64,000 bases of DNA. It comes from Antarcticibacterium sp. 1MA-6-2 (GTDB lineage: Bacteria > Bacteroidota > Bacteroidia > Flavobacteriales > Flavobacteriaceae). Of this stretch, positions 10,994-20,992 are shown piece by piece (the first letter of the stretch is position 1; the number at the start of each line of letters is the position of its first letter). The notes below the pieces were generated by a model, which saw only the letters and a program-made list of their open reading frames with translations, was not told the origin of the DNA and ran no database searches. The stretch spans positions 3,224,001 through 3,288,000 of the forward strand of contig NZ_CP091036.1 of NCBI RefSeq assembly GCF_021535135.1, given 5' to 3'. A program made the translations under genes and the position numbers.

Positions 10994-11702
10994 AACAGTG
11001 TTTTTGTTTATGTTACAAAAATATAGTGCGGGTATAAGTTCCAGGTTATCCCAAATTTAAACTTCCCTGCACTTCATTACCCCAGCGTTAAAAATTAGGC
11101 GAAAATATTCGGATTTTTTTTGGATTATATTCAGAGGAGGGTACAAAAAAAGGGTGGAATCTCTTTCCCCCCTTAAATTGGCTAATTCAAACTTTCTGAC
11201 AATTTAAAGCCTGGCTATGGCAATGAAATGAATCATTTTGTCGACGCAAACCTACTTTATAGGTTCCAATGATTGATTAAATTAATGTGAAGACAATACT
11301 AAGTGAAGATTATTAATTGAGAAAAATATAGAGGGCTTATAAGAGATTATTCAGAGTTTTATATATCGGATTTATAAGTCAGTTTATAGAAAATCGGAAA
11401 GGCTTTAAGGGTAAAATCAATGCAGAACCAGACGTTGAGAGGGAAGGATGATTCAGCAAATTTCTTTATTGGATTAGTTTTTTCAGAAGGTATAACTCTA
11501 ATTCCCGCAGGAAAATTTATTCCGGGTGCAGTAGATCTTCATAAAATAGCTAAATTGACCTCTTTTTGAAAATTACTTTTACGGGTTATTTACGAATAGG
11601 TATATAAAACAGCTAAAAAAATCTTCGAATTATAGTCAGGTTAAACTTTTCGAAGGTTTATAGATACTAAATAATGTGATTGCCGATTTTAAAATTAAAC
11701 AA
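10994..11702. other. Long intergenic region, nothing recognised
   Basis: About 700 bp upstream of the large cytochrome lipoprotein. A/T-rich; short frames only, none with recognisable content. It must carry the promoter for the 11703 operon, but I cannot place it with confidence. Confidence 0.4.
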
Positions 11703-14700
11703 ATGTATAGTAGAATTATTTTGCTTTTTGCGATTTTGCCTGCCTTTATTTTGCTGGGCTGCCAGGAAGAACAGGAAAATGTGGACTTGAGGATCGTAGA
11801 AATTGATCCTGTTAAGACAGCAGAAATGGCCAAAGGAATAGAATCTGGTATTACCCCAGAACTGGCCGAAGGTCTTAGCTTGCGACTGTGGGGAGTGGAT
11901 TCTTTGGTCGCAGATCCTATTTCTATAGATATCGATGACCAGGGCTTACTTTTTTACACCAGGACCAACAGGCAAAAAAATTCTGAATTTGATATCCGGG
12001 CTCATCAGGATTGGGAAACTCAGTCAATTCAACTTCAAACAGTGGAAGACAAAAGAAATTTCCTTTACAAAGTATTGTCTCCGGAAAACAGCAGTAAAAA
12101 TGAGTGGCTGGCAGATCTTAACGAAGATGGTTCCCGGGACTGGCGGGATATGACAGTTGAGAAGGAGCATGTTTACAGGCTGGAGGATAGCAACAATGAT
12201 GGAGTGGCAGATCGTTCTCAACTAATGGTTGAAGATTTTAATTCGGAGGTAACAGATGTAGCCGGAGCCATTCTTTTTCACGAAGGGGATTTATTCGTTG
12301 GAGTAGCACCAGATTTGTGGCGAATCAAAGATCCCAATGGCGATGGAATTGCTGATGAAAAAACTTCTATTTCTCATGGTTATGGAGTGCATGTTGGTTT
12401 TGGAGGTCACGGGATGTCGGGTCTTGAAATGGGACCAGATGGTAAATTATATTGGGGAATTGGGGATATAGGATTTAATGGGAAAGGTCCTGACGGTAAA
12501 GAATGGAAATATCCCAATCGCGGGGTAATTGTAAGAGCAAACCCCGATGGTAGTGATTTTGAAGTATTTGCAATGGGTGTTAGAAATACCCACGAATTCG
12601 TATTTGACGAATATGGTAACTTAATAAGTGTAGATAATGATGGGGATCATCCCGGTGAAAAAGAGCGACTGGTTTACATAGTCAATGGTTCTGATTCTGG
12701 CTGGAGGATCAACTGGCAATTTGGGAAATACAGAGACCCAGATAATAATACGTATAAAGTTTGGATGGACGAGGAAATGTACAAGCCAAGATTTGAAGGA
12801 CAGGCCGCCTATATAACTCCCGCTATTGCAAACTATGTAAGCGGGCCTACGGGGATGCTTTACAACCCGGGAACAGCTTTGGGAGAGAAATACAAAAACA
12901 CTTTTTTAGTGGGTGAATTTGTTGGCAACCCTGCACAATCGGGGATACATTCCTTCAAATTAAAACCTAAAGGAGCATCTTTTGAACTTGGGGAAAGTGA
13001 AATGATCCTAAAAGGTATCCTGGCCACAGGAATGGATTTTGGTCCTGATGGGGCACTTTATTTTGGAGACTGGATTGACGGTTGGGATACAAAGAACCAC
13101 GGCCGTATTTGGAAAGTTGATACAGAAGCTGAAGCAGCCAGTGCTCATCGCCAGTTAACTCAAAAATTGCTTTCTGAAGATTTTAGCTCCCGGAAATCAG
13201 GCGAGTTAGGAGAGTTGCTGAAGAATCCTGATATGCGGGTAAGGCAAAAAGCCCAGTTTGAGCTGGCAAAGAGAGGTCTCGCGGGGGCAGAAGTATTTCA
13301 GCAGAGTATTAAACAACGGGATGATCAGCTGGCCAGGGTACATGGAATTTGGGGAATCGCCCAGCTGGCTCGTGGTGAAGGTGAACATGGAAAGATCCTG
13401 CTTCCGTTGTTGAAAGATAGTGATCCTGAAATAAGAGCCCAGGCGGCTAAATGGTTAGGGGATATACGCTATGCAGAAGCGGCACCGTCACTGTTGCCTC
13501 TCCTTAAAGATGACAACAGTCGTACCCGATTCTTTGCTGCAGAGGCTCTGGGAAGAATAGCCTATCAGCCCGCAACCCAGCCCCTCATTGATCTACTGGA
13601 GGAAAATAATGATGAGGATGCTTATATACGTCACGCAGCAAGTCTTGCTTTAGCAAGAATAGGTAAGGCAACACCTATTGTTGCCCTGGCAAACCACCCT
13701 TCGGCAGCTGTGAGAATGGGAGCGGTCCTTACCCTGCGTAGGCTGAACCATCCTGGAATAGCAAATTTTCTTAATGATGAAAATGAATATATTGTAACAG
13801 AGGCGGCAAGGGCTATTAATGATGATTATTCAATAGAAGAGGCACTGCCCGCACTTGGCAATGCGCTCATGACGACCCCCTTTACCAATGAGCCCCTTTT
13901 AAGAAGGGCTATAAACGCTAATCTAAGAGTGGGTAGAGCTGGAGCAATGAAAAATTTAATCTCTTTTTCCCTTAGGGAAGACAAACCTATTGCCATGAGG
14001 GCAGAAGCCATTAAAGCTTTGAGTACCTGGGCAAAACCTTCGGTCCTTGACAGGGTAGACGGCCTAAGTACAGAGGAGTTGTTAACAGAGATCCTCTGTT
14101 GGTTAGGAATGAATCTTCTACAGAGCTTATTCAATTGTTAGATAACCGGGAAGAAGCCATACGTCTCAATGCTGTGCTCGCCATGGAAAAATTGGGAGTT
14201 GAAGAAGGATCCACGAAGTTATTCGAGCTTTTAAAAAGAGATTCAAGTCCTGAGGTTCGAATTGCAGCATTAAATACTTTGGCAACCTTAAAAGATCCGT
14301 TAATAGAAAAAGCCATTGAGCAGGCCCTGTCTGATAAAGAAAAGATTGTAAGGGTGAGAGGTCTGGCTTTGATCGGGCAACTGGAAATGTCGAAGGAATT
14401 AACAGCTAAACTTCTTGCTGAAGTCATTCAAAAAAGAAGTAAGGAAGAAAAACAGGTGGCCGTGTTAACCCTTGGAGCCATGCCTTCTGAATATTCTGAA
14501 GATATTTTTAATAAACTGCTGAACAGGCTGGAAAAAGGAGATCTTGAGCCGGAAATTCATCTGGAATTGGCTGAAGCTATTGACAGCACCAGTTCCGGAC
14601 CCTTAAAAAAGCGATTTGAAGAAATAAGTAAAAACTTAAGTTCAGAGGAACTTTTTTCCTCTTATGAAGCGAGCTTATTTGGCGGGAATGAAGAAGTGGG

Positions 14701-15149
14701 CAGAAGGATCTTTTTTCAGCATCAAACCGCACAGTGTATGAAGTGTCATTCCTTTGATGATTTTGGAGGGAATGCTTAGCCCGCGAATTAATGGTGTGGC
14801 AGGAAGGCTCTCTCGACAGCAGATACTGGAGGCTCTAATAAATCCTGGAAAAGAACTTTCTCCTGGTTTTGGAATGGTCTCAATTGATCTTAAAAATGGT
14901 CAAAGTGTCAGCGGAATTCTTCAGGGGGAGAATGATATTACCATTGCAGTAAAAAGAGGGAATGTAGGGGATACTGTAATTCGGAAAGAAGATGTACTAA
15001 AGCGTACAAATTCACCTTCAAGTATGCCCAATATGAGCCAGTTACTTACCAAGAGAGAGATAAGGGATCTTGTAAGTTACCTTGCAACCTTAAAAGAAGA
15101 TGAGATGGTAAGGCAACAGGAGGCAAAAACAAATGTTCACGGGGAATAA
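11703..15149 (+). CDS. PVC-type propeller/HEAT/cytochrome c lipoprotein
   Basis: About 1148 aa after repair. A lipoprotein signal ends in LLGC (about residue 19). Residues about 50-480 form a PQQ-dehydrogenase-like six-bladed propeller typical of PVC-type membrane-bound dehydrogenases (DLNEDGSRDWRDM, GFGGHGMSGLEMGPDGKLYWGIGD, GVRNTHEFVFDEYGNL, TGMDFGPDGALYFGDW). Residues about 490-950 are HEAT-like repeats (LLPLLKDSDPEIRAQAAKWLGDI). The C-terminus is a cytochrome c domain with the heme motif CMKCH, then RINGVAGRL and REIRDLVSYLATLK. Breaks: about 14085-14100, where one G appears missing from GAGGATCCT, and 14774-14780 (GCTTAGC), where GGNAGPRINGV needs GCCGGC. Probably a periplasmic sugar dehydrogenase passing electrons to its own heme; the substrate is unknown. 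It heads an operon with DUF1080 and SUMF1 genes. Confidence 0.87.
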
Positions 15150-15322
15150 ATCATTTTTGAAGGCCGGGAGTAAATTAGCAGCTTCAATTATTAATTGAAC
15201 ATAAAATGAACAATGATTTCCTGACTTATAAGGAAAACCAAAGGTGTACTGCTCATTTAATAACTGGGAAGAATGAATCCTAAACCATACTTAAAGATAA
15301 TAGTTTGAAATTTATAGTAGTT

Positions 15323-16144
15323 ATGAATAATACGTTTTTAAAAGCTTTCCTGTCTTTTGTTGCGATATTCTGTATTGGGTGTTCTTCCAAAGAAAATCCC
15401 GAATGGCAGCAATTATTCAATGGGGAAAATTTAGATAACTGGAACGTCAAAATACGCGGGTTTGATCTGGGTGATAATTTTGGTAATACCTTTAGGGTGG
15501 AGGATGGAAATTTGCAGGTGAGATACGATCAATACGAAAATGGGTTTCAGGAAAAATTTGGACATCTGTTTTACAAAGATTCGTTTTCCTCCTACTTACT
15601 TGCTGTTGAATATCGTTTTGTGGGAGACCAGGTTAGTAACAATCCAGGCTCCTGGGCTTTTAGGAATAATGGGGTGATGGTTCATGGGCAGGATCCGGCT
15701 ACTATGGAAAAAGATCAGGATTTTCCAACTTCTATAGAGGTGCAACTGTTAGGAGGTAATGAAACAGGGGAACGATCTACTGCCAACCTTTGTACCCCGG
15801 GAACCCATGTGGTAATAGACGGCGAATTAGTGAAAACTCACTGTATAGAATCATCTTCAAAAACATTTCATGGGGACCAGTGGGTTCGGGTGGAAGTACT
15901 CGTCCTGCGGGATTCTTTAATTGCACATTATATTGATGGGCAAGAGGTAATGCGTTATGAAAAACCTCAAACCGATGATGGGCAGATCCTTAAAAAAGGT
16001 TCAATATCTGTCCAGAGTGAAAGTCATCCAACCGACTTTCGAAAAATAGAAATCGTAGATCTTGAGCCATACGTAGATGAACCTGCCCGCCTTCAAAAGA
16101 TTTTAAATGATTTGAAATTTAAAGGTGAATTAAAATCTAATTAA
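15323..16144 (+). CDS. DUF1080 lipoprotein (3-keto-glycoside hydrolase family)
   Basis: DUF1080 family protein with a lipoprotein signal ending in CIGCSS; ATG 15323 is chosen because the upstream in-frame TTG adds residues before the signal. Landmarks: WQQLFNGENLDNWNVKI, NTFRVEDGNLQVRYD, YLLAVEYRF, FRNNGVMVHG, IEVQLLGG and DFRKIEIVDL. About 273 aa. It differs from the 9386-10075 paralogue by a longer insertion around a Cys-containing loop (NLCTPGTHV). Intact. Likely acts with the preceding propeller cytochrome protein on keto-sugars in the periplasm; inferred from family and order. Confidence 0.9.
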   Translation: MNNTFLKAFLSFVAIFCIGCSSKENPEWQQLFNGENLDNWNVKIRGFDLGDNFGNTFRVEDGNLQVRYDQYENGFQEKFGHLFYKDSFSSYLLAVEYRFVGDQVSNNPGSWAFRNNGVMVHGQDPATMEKDQDFPTSIEVQLLGGNETGERSTANLCTPGTHVVIDGELVKTHCIESSSKTFHGDQWVRVEVLVLRDSLIAHYIDGQEVMRYEKPQTDDGQILKKGSISVQSESHPTDFRKIEIVDLEPYVDEPARLQKILNDLKFKGELKSN

Positions 16145-16190
16145 CACAGGGAAGCTTCAGTTTTCATACAATAACAGAAATTTGATTTAC

Positions 16191-17309
16191 ATGAAAAACA
16201 GGCTGTTTTTCTTCCTCTTCCTAAGTTTTGTCCTGTCTTGTAAATCTGAATCAGATGAAAGAAAGGACATACAGGAATTAAGTAATGAAGGAAAGGGAGA
16301 ACTTGAAGAAATCAATTTTATTGAAGAACTTCCTGAAGGAATAGTAACTCCTGAAGGTATGGTGTGGATTCCTGGCGGAAAATTTGTGCAGGGAGCAATT
16401 GAGGACGATACTATGGCTTTAGCTCATGAAAAACCTAGCTCACACAGTTGTTGTAGATGGATTTTTTATGGATCAGACCGAAGTAACCAATGGTCAGTTC
16501 AAAAAATTCGTTGAAGAAACTGGATATGTTACTATTGCAGAAAGAGAAATTGATTGGGAGGAGATGAAAAAGCAACTTCCCCCGGGCACCCCCAAACCGC
16601 ATGATTCCATTTTACAACCGGGCTCTTTAATATTTAAAAAAGCTAAAAGCAAAGTTCCCAATCTCTACGACTACTCCCAGTGGTGGGACTGGAAAATCGG
16701 TGCGAATTGGAAGCAGCCTTACGGCAAGGGCAGTAGTATAGAAGGGAAAGAAAACTTCCCGGTGGTACATATTGCCCTTGAAGATGCCTTAGCTTATTGT
16801 CAATGGGCTTAAGTCGAAGACTACCAACTGAGGCGGAATGGGAGTATGCGGCAAGAGGTGGTAATGAAACAGGTATTTTTACCTGGGGTGAAGATGGATC
16901 CAAATTACCTAAAATGGCAAACACCTGGGAAGGTGAATTTCCTTCCTCTAATACTTTGGAAGATGGCTTTGAAAATAAATCTACGGTAAGATCTTTCCCG
17001 CCAAATAAGTATGGACTATATGATCTTGCGGGAAATGTTTGGGAATGGACACAGGACTGGTACAATGTGCAATATTACCGGGAGACGAATATTAAAGGAA
17101 CTGTAAAAAATCCTTCGGGAGCAGCAAAAGCATATAACCCGGCCAATCCCAATATGCCTGAAAAAGTTATCAAGGGTGGATCTTTTCTTTGTAACGCTTC
17201 TTATTGTGCCAGTTTTAGGATTTCTGCCCGTATGGCAAATTCTATAGATTCTGCACAGGAACATTTAGGATTTAGAACCGTTGCTTCTCTAAATATGCTT
17301 CCGCATTAA
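16191..17309 (+). CDS. SUMF1/FGE-fold lipoprotein (two apparent frameshifts)
   Basis: Formylglycine-generating-enzyme-fold lipoprotein, about 371 aa repaired; the signal ends in VLSCKS. Landmarks: [113 protein letters not shown] and EHLGFR. The paired cysteines in LCNASYC match the active-site region of true formylglycine-generating enzymes. Two breaks: 16433-16439 (ACCTAGC for ACCGGC, KPAHTV) and 16807-16814 (GCTTAAGT for [15 protein letters not shown]); both are corrupted RCCGGY sites and the second restores the canonical family motif exactly. Last gene of the propeller - DUF1080 - SUMF1 operon. Confidence 0.9.
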
Positions 17310-17320
17310 AATTTCAATCT

Positions 17321-17624
17321 TAATGGATCATCGTAAGATCCGTGGTCTTAACAATGATTTGGTTATTTACGGCAGCCGTTGCCGTTGAAGCCTTTCCCAA
17401 TTGAATATTATTAAATACAAACAGGGATTATAAATTTTATTTCCCTTCTTCTCATATTAGCAGGATCTGCATTCCTATTTATACTTAGCCATTTAGGCGC
17501 GTCTCTTGTGTACCAGCAGGGAGCCGGAGTAAATGTGCCTTCCGCAGATTGTTCCGAATTTGATTTAGTTGCTTCTAAAAGTTTAATTCTGAAGAAGTTT
17601 TCTCCGTTTATCTGTTCTTCTTAA
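17321..17624 (+). pseudogene. Remnant of a DUF2231-like membrane protein
   Basis: No continuous gene, but two adjoining frame segments read like membrane protein. The segment before 17402 gives VVLTMIWLFTAAVAVEAFP. The segment 17415-17624 gives a hydrophobic helix followed by SHLGASLVYQQGAGVNVP, which resembles the His-containing loop of DUF2231 predicted heme-binding membrane proteins. Start and N-terminal part are missing and the segments are in different frames. Decay or uncorrected sequence errors are both possible; no obvious RCCGGY scar lies at the junction. Confidence 0.4.
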
Positions 17625-17755
17625 TCCTCTTCAACTGCTGCTCCTATAGAGTATGCAATATCTGAAATTTTTCATAATTGGCTTATTTTTAGCATCTTGT
17701 TTAAGAATATTTAAATGACAATGGTTTAATTTCAATAAAATTTAAAATTATAACC

Positions 17756-17905
17756 ATGAGAAAGATGAGCCGTTTTAGTGAAGGCTGTGTTGTAAAGGGG
17801 ATGAAACAGGAGGCACTTCATAAGAACCAATCAATGGCAGTAAAGTCCAAAGGAATTGTATTTCAGGGCTGGAAAAGATATGAAGAAGCAGAGGAAGAAG
17901 AATAG
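17756..17905 (+). CDS. Small hypothetical protein, 49 aa
   Basis: Begins MRKMSRFSEGCVVKGM and ends in an acidic tail (EEAEEEE). Not recognised with certainty. It lies 45 bp upstream of ligD in the same direction and a TAACC-type leader precedes its ATG, so it is probably translated and may be cotranscribed with ligD. The mix of basic N-terminal and acidic C-terminal residues is unlike random frames. Confidence 0.55.
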   Translation: MRKMSRFSEGCVVKGMKQEALHKNQSMAVKSKGIVFQGWKRYEEAEEEE

Positions 17906-17949
17906 TCAATTCTCCTGGTGCATAGAAGCAACCAAAACAAAGTAATGTT

Positions 17950-19555
17950 ATGGGAAGCGGTAAACTTTTAACCGAATATCATAAGAAAAGAGATTTTAAA
18001 CTTTCTTCAGAACCTTTTGGAGGAGATAGTGATCTTGAAGATAAGGAAAAGAAGATCTTCGTTATCCAAAAGCACGACGCATCCAATTTGCACTATGATT
18101 TCAGGCTACTTGTAGATGGAGTTTTAAAAAGCTGGGCCGTTCCTAAAGGGCCGTCTACCGATCCTCGCGAGAAACGTTTAGCAATCCCTACCGAAGACCA
18201 TCCAATTGAATATGCCGATTTTGAGGGCATTATACCCGAGGACCAATATGGAGGCGGGACTGTGATGGTATGGGATGCTAGTACTTATGAAAACGAGAAG
18301 ACAGATAAAAAAGGAGCTGAAATTTCGATGCAGGAGCAGTTGGATAAAGGTCGCTGCACCTTTATATTACATGAGAAAAAATTGAGGGGAGGCTATTCTC
18401 TAATAAAATTCGGTAAAGGGAAAGATGAAAACTGGATGCTGCGGAAGGTTGACGATGATGAGGCCGATGCCAGGAGAAATCCTGTAAATACTGAAACAAA
18501 ATCAGTCCTAACTGGAAGGTCCATGGCTCAAATTCGAAAGGAAAGTATAACCGATGAAGAAGGTTCCAGAAATCATATTTGAAGATCTCGCCGAGAAAAC
18601 TGTCAGGGAAAAACAGCCGGAATGGATCTCTCCTATGCTGGCAAAACTTACTCACGAGGAATTTTCTCATAAAGACTGGGTGTATGAAAGAAAGCTGGAC
18701 GGGGAACGTTGTCTGGTTTTCAAAGACGGGAAGAATGTCAATATCATGTCCAGGAATAAGAAAAACCTCAATTCAACCTATCCTGAAATTATTAAGGCTC
18801 TTCAGGGGCAACCTGAGGATAAATTCATATTAGACGGGGAAATGGTTGCCTTTGTAGGGAAGCACACCAGTTTTGCTGAACTTCAAAAGAGAATGCATTT
18901 AACAAAGGCAGAGAATATTGTGGGACACAAGACAAAAGTCTTTTACTATGTATTTGACATTGTACACTTAAACGATATGAATCTGGGGGATCTTCCTCTC
19001 CTGGAGCGAAAAAATTTCCTACAGAAATATATTCTCTTTAAAGATCCCGTAAGATTCACGGAACACAAAAAGGAAAAAGGACTCAAATTTCTTAATGACG
19101 CATGTCGCCGGAAGTGGGAAGGGCTCATTGCCAAGAAAGCTGATAGCAGGTATGTACACGGCCGCTCCTCTTCCTGGCTTAAGTTTAAATGTACTAATGA
19201 GCAGGAGTTTGTAATAGGAGGATTTACAGAACCAACAGGTGGCAGGGTAAAATTTGGAGCCTTGCTTTTAGGATATTATGATGGTGATAAATTCCTGTAC
19301 GCGGGCAAAGTTGGAACGGGATTTACTAATGATGTTTTGGAAGAATTGCACAAAAATATGTTGAAGCGTGAGATCGCCAATTCAAAATTTGCAAATCCAA
19401 AAGCAATCAAGTCTAAAAATGTTCATTGGTTAGAGCCGGAATTGGTAGCGCAAATATCATTTACAGAATGGACTGCAGGAAACAAACTCAGACATCCTTC
19501 TTTTATAGGATTGCGAAGGGACAAAGATCCTTATGAGGTTAAAAAAGAAGCTTAG
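17950..19555 (+). CDS. ligD: LigD phosphoesterase and ATP ligase domains
   Basis: N-terminal two thirds of a bacterial NHEJ ligase D. Residues about 25-185 are the 3'-phosphoesterase domain (FVIQKHDASNLHYDFRL, AVPKGPS, AIPTEDHPIEYADFEG, GGGTVMVWD). The ligase domain follows with the adenylated lysine in YERKLDGERC, LDGEMVAF, AKKADSRYVHGRSSSWLKFKC and FIGLRRDKDP. The frame shifts near 18560-18575 in the interdomain linker (net one extra or two missing bases), with no RCCGGY scar visible there, so the cause is open. The segment ends at a TAG three bases before the polymerase ATG. No Ku gene is in the window. In this group LigD is usually one protein of about 800 aa. Confidence 0.88.
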
Positions 19556-19558
19556 GCT

Positions 19559-20480
19559 ATGGGAAAAGAAATAAAAATAGGAAGCCACACCGTTGAGATT
19601 ACCAATACCCAAAAAATTTTCTTTCCGGAAGAAGGATATACAAAGGGAGATTTAATTGATTATTACGAAAAGATTGCAGAGACCATGTTGCCTTATTTAA
19701 AGGATCGTCCTGTGACAATGATTCGTTTTCCAAATGGAATAGATGGAAAACGATTTTATCAAAAGGAAGCTCCTGAATATTTTCCCTCCTGGATTAATAC
19801 AAAAGTTATAGATAATAGGGATGGAGGAACTACAAATTATGTGGTGTGCAACAAAGCTGCTACTCTTGTTTATCTCGCTAACCAGGCTTGTATAACCCCT
19901 CATATCTGGCTGAGCTAAGCGTGATAAACCAGAAAAACCCGATAGACTAATTATAGATCTGGATCCTGAAGTTGAGGATTTTTCAAAAGTAAAAATAGCT
20001 GCAGAAAAAACCCGAAAGTTGCTTAAGGAAGATCTCGGGCTACCTGTTTATCTCATGACCACAGGTTCCAGAGGATTACATATTGTGGTGCCACTTAAAA
20101 GGACAAGGGACTTTGACGAGGTAAGAGAGTTTGCACAATCTGCAGCCGATTTTCTTGAAAAAGAAAATCCTGAACTGCTTACGACTGCCGCTAGAAAAAA
20201 TAAGAGGGAAGGAAAGATCTACCTGGATGTTGGCAGGAATGCTTACGGCCAGACAGGAGTTTCTCCTTATGCTGTGAGACCTGTTAAAGGAGCTCCCGTA
20301 GCCACTCCTCTGGAGTGGGATGAGTTAAAAGAATCTTCTCTTTCTCCTAAATCTTATGATATAAAAAATATCTTTAAGCGACTGGAGGAAAAAGGGGATC
20401 CGTGGAAAAGTATTGAAGCCTCTGGAGTTACCCTAACCGCAGCTATAAAAAGGCTGGCCAAAATGAGCGGTTCGCAATAA
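19559..20480 (+). CDS. ligD: LigD polymerase/primase domain
   Basis: Archaeo-eukaryotic-primase-type polymerase domain of LigD, about 306 aa repaired: KIFFPEEGYTKGDLIDYYEKI, DRPVTMIRFPNGIDGK, FYQKEAPEYFPSW, LVYLANQACITPHIWLS, RLIIDLDPE with catalytic aspartates, MTTGSRGLHIVVPLKR and GVSPYAVRPVKGAPVATPLEWDEL. The break at 19914-19920 (GCTAAGC) is a corrupted GCCGGC; repair gives WLSRRDKPEKPDR, the family sequence. It is in frame with the ligase segment across a single TAG (19553-19555) inside GCTTAGGC. That could be a true stop making a split LigD, or another sequence error; GCCGGC there would end the ligase frame a little downstream, overlapping this ATG. Confidence 0.88.
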
Positions 20481-20682
20481 TGTAATTGTGTAAGAAATTT
20501 CTTTCAAATTATGGAAAGCCTGATATTTAGGAAGTAACCCTTGTCATAGTTGTAGGAAATATCATCTTAAAATTTCTTTTCGTCCTTTTCCAGATAAAAT
20601 ATTGCATTCAGCGAAAACATTTTCGAAGCTTCTTATTTCCTCTTAAATTTAAGGGAGATATAAAACCTCTAAATCTAATTCT

Positions 20683-20829
20683 ATGGAAGTCTTTACTGTT
20701 TTAGTTAGCAATTACAAAAATTCTACAAAGGATGTGGGAGTTGTTGGAAAAATAATCCTTGCCCTTGTACTTGGATTTATTTTCATAAATATAATTCTTG
20801 CGCTAGTAGGTGTGTTTATGGGGCAATAG
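20683..20829 (+). CDS. Small single-pass membrane protein, 48 aa
   Basis: A short soluble N-terminus (EVFTVLVSNYKNSTKD) is followed by one long hydrophobic helix (IILALVLGFIFINIILALV) ending in GQ. Not recognised. It stands alone between ligD and prs. Helix length and clean start and stop make it a plausible small membrane protein. Confidence 0.5.
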   Translation: MEVFTVLVSNYKNSTKDVGVVGKIILALVLGFIFINIILALVGVFMGQ

Positions 20830-20992
20830 TTTTTCCTTTCCTGCTACGTTTTAGATATAGATAAAATATACAGGAGAGAACTTCATAAAAAATTTAGGAA
20901 CTAGTAGTTTATGAAGTGTGTTTGGTGGGAATAAATTTTTAAATTTGGAGCACGCAAAAAAATCCACTTTAGAATTCTCAACACCACTCACA

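Noticed and set aside
3521..16814. Programmed ribosomal frameshifting at CTTAAG/CTTAG sites
   Set aside because: The length change varies (-1, 0, +1, +2) at equivalent sites and some are plain nonsense; no single recoding rule fits.
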